Shown here: positions 1-7,736 of the stretch, piece by piece | Layout: each line of letters begins with the position of its first letter | Position numbering within the stretch: the first letter of the stretch is position 1 | Origin: Pseudomonas sp. LBUM920 | GTDB taxonomy: Bacteria; Pseudomonadota; Gammaproteobacteria; Pseudomonadales; Pseudomonadaceae | Direction of reading: 5' to 3' | NCBI RefSeq assembly: GCF_003852315.1 | Contig: NZ_CP027762.1 | Span: 5,189,501 to 5,253,500 of the forward strand | DNA length: 64,000 nt | Notes under the pieces: generated by a model | What the model saw: only the letters and a program-made list of their open reading frames with translations | Databases searched by the model: none | Told to the model about the DNA's origin: nothing | Program-made: the position numbers and the translations under genes

Positions 1-155
1 ACCTGTTCGTGGCCTTTACCTTCCAGGCCTACTGGGTCGACTTCAAGGTCTTCGGCAGCCTGGGCATGACCGTATTGTTCCTGATCGGCCAGGGTATCTA
101 CCTGTCGCGCCATCTGCATGACACCGCCCCTACCACGCCGAAAACCGAGGACTGA
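1..155 (+). CDS. yciB: Septation protein A (YciB), C-terminal fragment
   Basis: This is the last 51 codons of a gene that begins before the window; the frame starts at base 3 and ends in TGA at 153-155. The visible tail carries the FTFQAYWVDFKVFGSLGMT stretch and a last membrane helix (VLFLIGQGIYL) followed by a short polar end, which I recognise as the C terminus of the inner-membrane protein YciB/IspZ, implicated in cell envelope and division. One base separates its stop from the yciI start, so the two are probably co-transcribed. The identification rests on a short tail and on the yciI neighbour. Confidence 0.8.
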   Translation, partial: LFVAFTFQAYWVDFKVFGSLGMTVLFLIGQGIYLSRHLHDTAPTTPKTED

Positions 156-156
156 C

Positions 157-456
157 ATGCTCTACGCCATCATTGCTACCGACGTTGCCAACTCGCTGGA
201 AAAACGCCTGTCCGTGCGCCCGGCCCACATCGAACGCCTCAAACAGCTGCAAGCCGAAGGCCGCATCGTGCTGGCCGGCCCACACCCGGCCGTGGACAGC
301 AACGACCCAGGCGACGCCGGCTTCACCGGCAGCCTGATCGTCGCCGAGTTTGCGTCGTTGGCCGACGCCCAAGCCTGGGCCAAGGCCGACCCGTATGTAG
401 CAGCAGGCGTCTACGCTGATGTGGTGATCAAGCCGTTCAAGCAAGTCCTGCCTTGA
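157..456 (+). CDS. yciI: YciI family protein
   Basis: This is a 99-aa cytoplasmic protein of the YciI-like family (dimeric alpha+beta barrel fold related to ferredoxin-like muconolactone isomerases); its cellular function is not settled. The start MLYAIIATD, the AGPHPA motif near residue 45 with its conserved His, and the SLADAQAWAKADPY segment near residue 70 are family hallmarks. The ATG at 157 follows the yciB stop by one base. A longer in-frame start at 118 lies inside yciB and would add a non-homologous leader, so 157 is preferred. Confidence 0.85.
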   Translation: MLYAIIATDVANSLEKRLSVRPAHIERLKQLQAEGRIVLAGPHPAVDSNDPGDAGFTGSLIVAEFASLADAQAWAKADPYVAAGVYADVVIKPFKQVLP

Positions 457-479
457 ACCGCTTTCTTTAATAAAGCCGG

Positions 480-500
480 GCCGAACCTATTCGGTTCGGC
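480..500 (+). terminator. Hairpin after yciI, possible terminator
   Basis: GCCGAACC and GGTTCGGC pair around a 5-base loop 24 bases after the yciI stop. No T-tract follows, so it may be a weak or Rho-assisted terminator, or only a structured 3' end. Confidence 0.45.
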
Positions 501-575
501 GCGCTCCTAATTGCTCATTATTCTCGGTAACCTGCCGACAACGTTCTGAATATTCGTGTGGAATCAGGAGTTCCG

Positions 576-983
576 ATGCGCTTACGTCAGTTGTGTCTGT
601 TGGCCGTGTTAACGATCGGGGCTACCGCCCACGCTGAAGAAACCTCGAACACCGGCAGTTCCACGCCCCTGTCCCTGAGTGCCGGCAGCCAGATCACCGA
701 GTTGCAGCAACGTTTGAAAGAAAGTGAACGGCTGCGTGAAGAGCTGAGCAAGCAATTGCAAAGCGCAGACACTGCCCGCGAAAGTGCCCAACTGAGTCGC
801 TTGCGCCAAGAGAACCAACGCCTGGCCCAGCAACTCAAAGCATCACAAGGCGGCGCCTTGACCCGCTGGCTGACCGAGCAACAACAGTGGTTTGTCACCG
901 GAGGGGCCGTCGCCCTGATCGCCCTGCTGTGCGGTATCTTCGCCAGCGGTGGGCACCGTCGCCGTCGACAATGGCTAAATTGA
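576..983 (+). CDS. Signal-peptide, coiled-coil, membrane-anchored envelope protein
   Basis: This 135-aa protein has a signal peptide (residues 1-20, ending THA-EE) and a Gln/Glu/Arg-rich coiled coil at about residues 40-90. A single C-terminal membrane helix (VTGGAVALIALLCGIFA) is followed by a basic RRRRQW tail. The layout matches the C-terminal half of YgiM-type SH3-and-anchor proteins, but no SH3 domain is present. Related Pseudomonas proteins are often labelled translation initiation factor 2, which nothing here supports. ATG 576 has AGGAG five bases upstream; a GTG at 558 lies before this site and is less likely. It sits seven bases before the response regulator gene, so a role near envelope sensing is plausible but inferred. 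Confidence 0.7.
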   Translation: MRLRQLCLLAVLTIGATAHAEETSNTGSSTPLSLSAGSQITELQQRLKESERLREELSKQLQSADTARESAQLSRLRQENQRLAQQLKASQGGALTRWLTEQQQWFVTGGAVALIALLCGIFASGGHRRRRQWLN

Positions 984-990
984 GTGAGTC

Positions 991-1668
991 ATGAGCGAGC
1001 TGTTACTGATAGATGATGACCAGGAGCTCTGCGAGCTGCTGACCAGTTGGCTGAGCCAGGAAGGTTTCCAGGTGCGCGCCTGCCACGACGGCTTGAGCGC
1101 GCGCAAAGCCCTGGCCGACAGCGCCCCTGCAGCAGTGGTGCTTGATGTGATGCTGCCCGACGGCAGCGGCCTGGAGCTGCTCAAGCAATTGCGCAACGAC
1201 CATCCGGAACTGCCGGTGCTGATGCTTTCGGCACGGGGCGAGCCGCTGGACCGCATCCTCGGCCTGGAGCTGGGCGCCGACGATTACCTGGCCAAGCCCT
1301 GCGACCCGCGCGAACTGACTGCCCGCTTGCGCGCCGTATTGCGCCGCAGTCATCCGGCGGCGGTGTCTACTCAGCTGGAACTGGGCGACCTGTGCTTCAG
1401 CCCGGTGCGTGGGGTGGTGACCATCGATGAGCAGGAATTTGCCCTCACCGTTTCCGAGAGTCGCCTGCTTGAAGCCTTGCTGCGCCAGCCGGGTGAACCG
1501 CTGGATAAGCAGGAACTGGCGCAGATTGCCCTGGGGCGTAAGTTGACCCTTTACGATCGCAGCTTGGATATGCACGTGAGCAACCTGCGTAAAAAGATCG
1601 GCCCACACCCGGATGGCCGACCACGGATCGTGGCGTTGCGTAGTCGCGGGTATTATTACAGCCTCTGA
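991..1668 (+). CDS. OmpR/CpxR-type response regulator
   Basis: This is a 225-aa two-component regulator. The receiver domain (residues 1-118) shows the acidic pocket DDD near residue 9, the phosphoacceptor D52 in VVLDVMLPDGSG, and K102 in LAKPCDP. A winged-helix DNA-binding domain (about 128-225) ends in RSRGYYYSL, as in OmpR/PhoB proteins. The likely partner kinase is the HAMP-type histidine kinase at 3394-4737, from which it is now separated by a 1.2-kb repeat-filled gap and a Spy-like gene. Together they resemble a Cpx system, although the targets are unknown. Confidence 0.88.
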   Translation: MSELLLIDDDQELCELLTSWLSQEGFQVRACHDGLSARKALADSAPAAVVLDVMLPDGSGLELLKQLRNDHPELPVLMLSARGEPLDRILGLELGADDYLAKPCDPRELTARLRAVLRRSHPAAVSTQLELGDLCFSPVRGVVTIDEQEFALTVSESRLLEALLRQPGEPLDKQELAQIALGRKLTLYDRSLDMHVSNLRKKIGPHPDGRPRIVALRSRGYYYSL

Positions 1669-2105
1669 GGATTGCGGGGGGTTGGGCCTTGGGGCGAGCT
1701 TTTGGGGTGGGGGTATATCCGTTGTTTGGGTGATGGCCGCTTTGGGTTCCGCCCTTACGGCGGGTCACTTTGGAAAAGCCCCAAAGTAACCAAAGGGCTC
1801 TTGCCCCACCACTCGGCACCTCGCCTAGGCTCGGTGTGCCCGAACGAAGGCTTGAATCCGTGGGCCGCCGTGACGGGCCATCCATGGCCCAACACGGCTA
1901 ACCCGGCGTCCTGCCGGGTTACCCACGGATTCAAGCCTGCGTTCGGCCAGCGTGGTTTAACGGGGCGCCTAAGATCAAAGTCAACAGCAGATCAAGATCA
2001 AAAGCAGAGCACGGCGGCCTGGTAGCCGACCTGAGTGGTTAGATCAAAAGCGCAAGCAAGGCGGCCTGACAGCCGACCTGATCTTGAAGGCTGAACTCAA
2101 TCAAA

Positions 2106-2192
2106 TGTGGGAGCTGGCTTGCCTGCGATGGCATCAACTGGTTGTGCCTGATAGACCGAGTTGTCTGCATCGCAGGCAAGCCAGCTCCCACA
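2106..2192. repeat. REP doublet, GCTGGCTTGCCTGCGATG type
   Basis: Two REP heads in opposite orientation (TGTGGGAGCTGGCTTGCCTG and its complement) flank a short spacer and form a large hairpin. It sits inside the 1-kb palindrome. The other main REP type of this window has GCGGGCTTGCTCGCGAA in place of this core. Confidence 0.88.
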
Positions 2193-2242
2193 GAAAAGCA
2201 AAAGCAGAGCGGTGCAGTGCTGGCGGCTGCACTCGGTCAACT

Positions 2243-2331
2243 TGTGGGAGCGGGCTTGCTCGCGAAGGCGGCGTGTCAGCTACACATGAACTAACTGACC
2301 CACCGCCTTCGCGAGCAAGCCCGCTCCCACA
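2243..2331. repeat. REP doublet, GCGGGCTTGCTCGCGAA type
   Basis: Inverted REP heads end in TGTGGGAGCGGG and CCCGCTCCCACA around a spacer, about 50 bases after the preceding doublet of the other REP type. The two types are side by side within one larger inverted repeat. Confidence 0.88.
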
Positions 2332-2861
2332 TTTGGATCTCTGTGCATCAGATAGAGGTGCGTTGCCGTGCTGTTGATCTGCTTTTGCTTCAACCACTCA
2401 GGTCGGCTACTAGGCCGCCGTGCTCTGCTTTTGATCTGCTTTTGACTTTGATCTGACAGGCCCCGTCAACCACGCTGGCCGAACGCAGGCTTGAATCCGT
2501 GGGTAACCCGGCAGGACGCCGGGTTAGCTGCGTTGGGCCATGGATGGCCCGTCGCGGCGGCCCACGGATTCAAGCCGGAGTGAGGGCACACCGAGCCTGG
2601 GCGAGGTGCCGAGTGGTGGGGCAAAGACCTTTTGGTTACTTTTGGGGCGTTTGCCAAAAGTGACCCGCTGTAAGAGCGGAACCGTAAGTGGCCATAACCG
2701 CAGCAACGGATATGCACTCAGCCCCAACCCCACCCCAAGTTTTGTCAGCCCCCACCAACCCCCTCTTTACCCAAGCTTTACCCACACCTGACCGCCGCTG
2801 ACCTTGATCTGAGTAACCTACTCACATCCGGACTCACCGGAATAGAGACAGGAGAATCACC

Positions 2862-3326
2862 ATGCGCAAGACCCTTATCGCTTTGATGTTCGCCGCTGCC
2901 CTGCCGACCGTTGCCATGGCCGCCGCGCCAGAAGGCCCAGGCCCGATGGGCGGCCCTGAAGGCCACATGATGGGTGGCCCGGGCCACGGCGGTGAACACG
3001 GTCCGCGTGGCAAAGGCGGCCCGCTGAGCCAACTCGACCTGAGCCGCGAACAGCGCGAGCAAATCGGCAAGCTGATGGGTGAACAATGGCACGGCCGCAA
3101 AGAGATCGTGCGCAAGTACCTGGACAAACTCCCAGCCGCTGACCAGCAAGCCATGAAAAACGAAATGGCCGCCGCCAAGCAAAAAACCCAGGCTGACATC
3201 CGCGCCGTGCTCAAGCCCGATCAACAGAAGAAATTCGACGAGATCGTCAAGAAACAAGCCGAACGCCGCGCCGAGTGGAAGGAATTCCAGGCCTGGAAAG
3301 CCCAGCAGCCGCAAAAAGCGCAATAA
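2862..3326 (+). CDS. LTXXQ/Spy-CpxP-like periplasmic protein
   Basis: This 154-aa protein has a clear signal peptide (MRKTLIALMFAAALPTVAMA). A Gly/His/Pro/Met-rich segment (residues 21-52, with GHMMGGPGHGGEHG) could bind metal. A helical domain with LTXXQ-like turns follows (DLSREQREQIGKL near 60 and LKPDQQKKFDEIV near 116). This is the Spy/CpxP architecture: a periplasmic chaperone or a feedback inhibitor of a Cpx-type kinase. It lies just upstream of the kinase gene at 3394, supporting the latter role. The start has a good AGGAG site. The His/Met-rich N terminus hints at copper or another metal, which is inference only. Confidence 0.82.
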   Translation: MRKTLIALMFAAALPTVAMAAAPEGPGPMGGPEGHMMGGPGHGGEHGPRGKGGPLSQLDLSREQREQIGKLMGEQWHGRKEIVRKYLDKLPAADQQAMKNEMAAAKQKTQADIRAVLKPDQQKKFDEIVKKQAERRAEWKEFQAWKAQQPQKAQ

Positions 3327-3393
3327 TGCTCTAGCTTTACCACCCCAGCCCAGTGGCTCGCGCCGCTGGGCTTTTCCTGCTTGAGGGTTTCCT

Positions 3394-4737
3394 GTGCGTT
3401 CATTGTTCTGGCGCATCCTGGCCAGTTTCTGGCTGGCCATCGCCTTGGTTGCCGGGCTGTCGATCCTGCTTGGGCACATGCTCAACCAGGACGCCTGGAT
3501 TCTCAGCCGTCATCCCGGCCTCAACAACCTGGCGCAGGAGTGGACGCAACTCTACGAAGCCCAGGGCGAGGACGCCGCTCAGGATTTACTGCAACAACGC
3601 AAACGCCAGTACCACATCGACGTGCAGGTGCTCAATGAAAGCGGCGAGCCGGTGGTGCGCGGTACGTTCCCCCGCCGCGCCGCCGCCTTCGAGGCCCGGC
3701 AAAATGACAGCCAGGACGGCCACCTGCCGTGGCGCCGCCTGACCGCCGAGTACACCAGTGAAAAAACCGGCGACACCTACCTGCTGATCTACCGCATCCC
3801 GCACCCGGAACTCGACGCCTGGCACCGCAGTAGCCTGCTCTGGCCGCTGAGTGCGCTGGCGATTGCGCTGGTGGTGCTGACCCTCTTCAGCCTGCTGGTG
3901 ACGCTGTCCATTACCCGCCCGCTCAGCCGTCTGCGCGGCGCGGTGCATGACCTGGGCCAGGCCACCTACCAACAAAACAGCCTGGCGCGCCTGGCCAACC
4001 GACGCGATGAATTCGGCGTATTGGCCACCGACTTCAACCGCATGGGCGCCCGCCTGCAAAGCCTGATCGGCAGCCAGCGCCAGTTGCTGCGCGACGTGTC
4101 CCACGAACTGCGCTCACCCCTGGCCCGCTTGCGCATCGCCCTGGCGTTGGCCGAACGCGCAAGCCCTGAAGAACGCGAAAGACTCTGGCCACGCCTGACC
4201 CGCGAGTGCGATCGCCTGGAAGCGCTGATCAGCGAAATCCTGGTCTTGGCCCGCGTCGATGCCGACAACGCGAGTGCCGAAGAAGTCGACCTCAACCCAC
4301 TGCTCAAAAGCCTGCAAAAGGACGCCCAGCTCGGCGCTCCCGACCAGGTGGTGCAACTGACCGCCGACCCCGAGCTGGCGCTCAAGGGCTGGCCGACCAT
4401 GATCGAGCGCGCCGTGGATAACCTGCTGCGCAACGCCCAGCGCTTCAACCCACAGGGTCAACCGATCGAGTTGCACGCCCGGCGCCACGGCGAGCGCATT
4501 CTGATCAGCGTGCGCGACCACGGCCCCGGCGTCGAAGCCGAACACCTCAGCCAATTGGGCGAACCGTTTTACCGCGCGCCCGGCCAGGCTGCCCAAGGCC
4601 ACGGCCTGGGTCTGGCGATTGCCAGGCGCGCAGCGGAACGCCATGGCGGCAGCCTGATCCTGGCCAATCACCCCGACGGAGGTTTCATCGCCAGCATCGA
4701 CCTGCCGTTGGAACCGGGAGTTGTCACACCGGTGTGA
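3394..4737 (+). CDS. CpxA-like sensor histidine kinase
   Basis: This 447-aa inner-membrane kinase starts at a GTG. TM1 is at about residues 5-28, a periplasmic sensor region spans 30-140, TM2 is near 148-170, and a HAMP domain follows. The HisKA domain carries phosphoacceptor H237 in DVSHELRSPLARL. The ATPase domain has the N box (DNLLRNAQRFNPQG) and G boxes (DHGPGVEAEHL, GHGLGLAIARR). The H box and order match CpxA/RstB-type EnvZ kinases. It should phosphorylate the regulator at 991-1668, with the Spy-like protein as a periplasmic modulator. A 67-base gap separates it from that gene. Confidence 0.88.
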   Translation: MRSLFWRILASFWLAIALVAGLSILLGHMLNQDAWILSRHPGLNNLAQEWTQLYEAQGEDAAQDLLQQRKRQYHIDVQVLNESGEPVVRGTFPRRAAAFEARQNDSQDGHLPWRRLTAEYTSEKTGDTYLLIYRIPHPELDAWHRSSLLWPLSALAIALVVLTLFSLLVTLSITRPLSRLRGAVHDLGQATYQQNSLARLANRRDEFGVLATDFNRMGARLQSLIGSQRQLLRDVSHELRSPLARLRIALALAERASPEERERLWPRLTRECDRLEALISEILVLARVDADNASAEEVDLNPLLKSLQKDAQLGAPDQVVQLTADPELALKGWPTMIERAVDNLLRNAQRFNPQGQPIELHARRHGERILISVRDHGPGVEAEHLSQLGEPFYRAPGQAAQGHGLGLAIARRAAERHGGSLILANHPDGGFIASIDLPLEPGVVTPV

Positions 4738-4777
4738 GGATCTTCTATAGTGGCCCTTCTCTAACGGAGGGCCTTTG

Positions 4778-6127
4778 ATGACTGACCTGCTGACTCCCAT
4801 CCAAGCCGCACTCGATCTACCGCAATCCCCGCTGACTTTCACCGAGGCTGGCGCCCTGCCCTCGACCTTCGCCGTCACCGAACTGGCCAGCGCCAGCATT
4901 GGCGCAGCCGGCCAGGCCGTGGCTCACCTTATCCACCAACAGACCGGGCGTTTGCCCAGCGTCAGCGTGGACCGGCGCCTCGCCTCCTTCTGGTTTTCGT
5001 CCTCGATTCGCCCCTTGGGTTGGGAAACACCGCCGCTGTGGGACCCGGTGGCCGGCGACTATGCCTGCGCCGATGGCTGGATTCGCCTGCACACCAACGC
5101 CCCGCATCACCGCGCCGCCGCCGAACGGGTCTTGGGCAAGGTCAATGACCGCGCCGAAATGGCCGCAAACGTTGCTACGTGGAACGCCGCCGAGCTGGAG
5201 CAGGCGATTGTCGATGTCAACGGCTGCGCAGCGCAGATGCGCGCGTGGCAGGCCTGGCAAACCCATCCCCAGGGGTTGGCGGTGAATGCCGAGAAGTTGG
5301 TGCAGCGCCAGACCTTCGACACCACCACCGACAAACCCTGGCTTGGCTCGGTGGCGCGCCCGTTGGCGGGCATCAAGGTATTGGACCTGACGCGCGTATT
5401 GGCCGGCCCCGTGGCCAGTCGCTTCCTCGCCGGGCTCGGCGCCGACGTGCTGCGCATCGACTCGCCTGACTGGAACGAACCCGGCGTGGTGCCGGAAATG
5501 ACCTTGGGCAAACGCTGCGCACGTCTGGACTTGAAGAGCCCCGAAGGCCGACAGGTGTTTGAAGCGCTGCTCAAGGACGCCGACATCCTGTTTCACGGTT
5601 ACCGCGCCGACGCCCTTGAGCAACTGGGCTACACCGCCGCAGAACTGCAGACCCTCGCCCCCGGGCTGATCGACGTGAGCCTCAATGCCTATGGCTGGAG
5701 CGGCCCCTGGCGCAATCGCCGCGGCTTCGACAGCCTGGTGCAGATGAGCAGCGGGATTGCCGACGCGGGCATGGCCTGGAAGCAGTCGGATAAACCGGTG
5801 CCGCTGCCGGTGCAGGCGCTGGATCACGCCACCGGGTATTTGATGGCAGCCAGCGCGATCCAGGCGCTAAGCGAACGCTTTAAATCCGGGCGTGGCGGCT
5901 CGGCGCGATTGTCACTGGCGCGCACGGCGAAGTTGCTGGTGGAAGCCGGACAGGTGCCGCAGCAACCGGCGTTACGGGCCGAAGAGCCGAGTGACCAGGG
6001 GTTGGTGGTGGAGCAGACGGCGTGGGGTCAGGCCCATCGGTTGCTGGCACCGGTCACCCTCAGCGGCACGCCGCTGCAGTGGGATTTGCCGGCGGGGGAA
6101 TTGGGCTCGCACCGGGCTCAGTGGTGA
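4778..6127 (+). CDS. CaiB/BaiF family III CoA-transferase
   Basis: This 449-aa cytoplasmic enzyme belongs to the formyl-CoA:oxalate/carnitine CoA-transferase family. The family core begins near residue 200 with LAGIKVLDLTRVLAGPVASR and continues with LGADVLRIDSPDWNE. The candidate catalytic Asp is in VQALDHATGYLMAASAIQAL. An additional N-terminal region precedes the core, as in two-lobed members of the family. The acyl substrate cannot be told from sequence. ATG 4778 is preferred over an in-frame TTG at 4775 because GGAGG lies seven bases upstream. It may be monocistronic, since the 63-bp array begins right after its stop. Confidence 0.8.
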   Translation: MTDLLTPIQAALDLPQSPLTFTEAGALPSTFAVTELASASIGAAGQAVAHLIHQQTGRLPSVSVDRRLASFWFSSSIRPLGWETPPLWDPVAGDYACADGWIRLHTNAPHHRAAAERVLGKVNDRAEMAANVATWNAAELEQAIVDVNGCAAQMRAWQAWQTHPQGLAVNAEKLVQRQTFDTTTDKPWLGSVARPLAGIKVLDLTRVLAGPVASRFLAGLGADVLRIDSPDWNEPGVVPEMTLGKRCARLDLKSPEGRQVFEALLKDADILFHGYRADALEQLGYTAAELQTLAPGLIDVSLNAYGWSGPWRNRRGFDSLVQMSSGIADAGMAWKQSDKPVPLPVQALDHATGYLMAASAIQALSERFKSGRGGSARLSLARTAKLLVEAGQVPQQPALRAEEPSDQGLVVEQTAWGQAHRLLAPVTLSGTPLQWDLPAGELGSHRAQW

Positions 6128-6134
6128 CCTGAAG

Positions 6135-6862
6135 ACCGCCTTCGCGGGCAAGCCCGCTCCCACACTTTACCGAGTACACCCTTTGGAACGCGGTCAACCT
6201 GTGGCAGCGGGCTTGCCCGCGAAGACGCTTTACCGAGTACATCCTTTGGAATGCGGTCAACCTGTGAGAGCGGGCTTGCCCGCGAAGACACTTTACCGAG
6301 TACATCCTTTGGAACGCGGCCAACCTGTGGGAGCGGGCTTGCCCGCGAAGACGCTTTACCGAGTACATCCTTTGGAATGCGGTCAACCTGTGGCAGCGGG
6401 CTTGCCCGCGAAGACGCTTTACCGAGTACACCCTTTGGAACGCGGTCAACCTGTGGCAGCGGGCTTGCCCGCGAAGACGCCTTACCGAGTACATCCTTTG
6501 GAACGCGGTCAACATGTGTGAGCGGGCTTGCCCGCGAAGACGCCTTACCGAGTACATCCTTTGGAGTGCGGTCAACCTGTGAGAGCGGGCTTGCCCGCGA
6601 AGACACTTTACCGAGTACATCCTTTGGAATGCGGTCAACCTGTGGGAGCGGGCTTGCCCGCAAAGAGACTTTACCGAGTACATTCTTTGGAATGCAGTCA
6701 ACCTGTGGCAGCGGGCTTGCCCGCGAAGACGCCTTACCGAGTACATCCTTTGGAGCGCGGTCAACCTGTGGCAGCGGGCTCGCCCGCGAAGAGGCTTTAC
6801 CGAGTACATCCTTTGAAATGCGGTCAACCTGTGGGAGCGGGCTTGCCCGCGAAGAGGCCCTA
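6135..6862. repeat. Tandem array of 63-bp REP-derived units
   Basis: The string ACCGAGTAC occurs at 6169, 6232, 6295, 6358, 6421, 6484, 6547, 6610, 6673, 6736 and 6799, always exactly 63 bases apart. Each unit joins a REP-like head (GCGGGCTTGCCCGCGAAG) to a spacer containing TTTACCGAGTACATCCTTTG. The first head (6135-6165) is inverted, so the array starts like a REP doublet and then expands in direct orientation. Units differ by few substitutions, for example GGCAG, GGGAG or GAGAG before the head. The array lies between the convergent CoA-transferase and alkA genes. Because 63 is divisible by three, several frames stay open on both strands; I do not treat them as genes. Confidence 0.92.
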
Positions 6863-6872
6863 ACAGACGCCA

Positions 6873-7736
6873 TCAATCCGCCCGTTGCAGCGACGCCCAC
6901 AAATGCTGCGCTGCATACGCCCTCAACGGCCGCCACGCCTCAGCCCGCACCAATAACTGGCGCGCCGAAACCGGCCCGCCTTCCAATGCCGCCAATGCAT
7001 TGATCAACCCAACATCCCCCGACGCAAACGCATCCGGCTCACGCATTTGACGCATGGCGATGTATTGCGCGGTCCAGTCGCCAATCCCCGGCAAGGCCAC
7101 CAGCCGGGCCACGCCGTCGTTGAGACTGGCTTTGGGCTCAAACAACTGCGGGTCATCCAGCAACGCCTGAGCCACACCGGACATCGTGCGGCCCCGCGCT
7201 TTGGGCATGCCCAACGTCGCCAGATCCGCCTGCGCCAACACCTGCGGCGTCGGGAACAGATGGGTGATACCCGCGTGTGGGGTTGCCAGTGGCTGGCCAT
7301 ACTGCGCCACCAGCTTGCCCGCCAGGCGAATGGCTGCGACCACCGTGATCTGCTGGCCCAATACTGCGCGAATCGCCAGTTCCAGACCGTCCCACGCGCC
7401 CGGCACGCGAAGGCCCGGACGCGCCGCCACCAGTTGCGCCATCAACGGGTCGGCAGCCAATTGCGCGTTGATCAACCCGGGCTGGGCGTCCAGGTCGAAC
7501 ATGGCTCTCAAACGCCGCTCGACCTCAGCAAGCGCCGCCGCGTCAGAAACCTCGACGCCTACTTCCAACCAATCGCCCGCGCCCGGCGCAACGCTGATCC
7601 AGCCGTGGCAACCGTCAACATGGATGCTGCGCCGATACACACCTGCCTCGACACTTTCCAGCCCAGTGATCGCACGCAGGGACAAAAAGCCCAGCATCGC
7701 CGCCCAGTCATAGGGCGGCTGATACGCCAGTCTCAC
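6873..7736 (-). CDS. alkA: DNA-3-methyladenine glycosylase II (AlkA-type)
   Basis: This 287-aa base-excision repair glycosylase removes alkylated purines. It has the AlkA N-terminal domain (RLAYQPPYDWAAMLGFL), the helix-hairpin-helix LPGIGDWTA at about 215-223, and the catalytic Asp near 241 in ASGDVGLINAL, giving an HhH-GPD fold. The GTG start at 7736 overlaps the antiporter stop in GTGA, and the protein then begins MRLAYQPPYDW as in known family members. The 4-base overlap suggests translational coupling with the antiporter gene. A longer open frame upstream is only the shadow of that gene. Confidence 0.85.
   Translation of the reverse strand: MRLAYQPPYDWAAMLGFLSLRAITGLESVEAGVYRRSIHVDGCHGWISVAPGAGDWLEVGVEVSDAAALAEVERRLRAMFDLDAQPGLINAQLAADPLMAQLVAARPGLRVPGAWDGLELAIRAVLGQQITVVAAIRLAGKLVAQYGQPLATPHAGITHLFPTPQVLAQADLATLGMPKARGRTMSGVAQALLDDPQLFEPKASLNDGVARLVALPGIGDWTAQYIAMRQMREPDAFASGDVGLINALAALEGGPVSARQLLVRAEAWRPLRAYAAQHLWASLQRAD

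Larger units (their letters stand above)
1685..2735. repeat. About 1-kb non-coding inverted repeat with nested palindromes
   Basis: No gene is supported between 1669 and 2861. The left arm (about 1685-2040) recurs, inverted and slightly diverged, as the right arm (about 2390-2735). Both contain a GGGTCACTTT segment, a CCCCACCACTCGGCACCTCG segment, and an inner palindrome whose ends are CTTGAATCCGTGGG and CCCACGGATTCAAG (left copy 1851-1935). Between the arms lie two REP doublets. The arms can be read as short frames such as GSLWKSPKVTKGLLPHHSAP, commonly annotated as hypothetical proteins in this group. I regard them as non-coding because both orientations stay open and no ribosome-binding site precedes them. 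Confidence 0.8.

Noticed and set aside
558..575. GTG start for the coiled-coil protein
   Set aside because: The AGGAG site lies between this codon and ATG 576, favouring the latter.
1672..2733. Small hypothetical proteins in the palindromic repeat
   Set aside because: The same sequence reads in both orientations, and there is no start signal or codon bias.
6135..6862. CRISPR array
   Set aside because: The units are near-identical along their full length, without variable spacers, and there are no cas genes.
5892..7003. Several long open frames on both strands across the 63-bp array, coding for 21-residue repeats
   Set aside because: They arise because the repeat period is divisible by three; frames are open on both strands and lack ribosome-binding sites.
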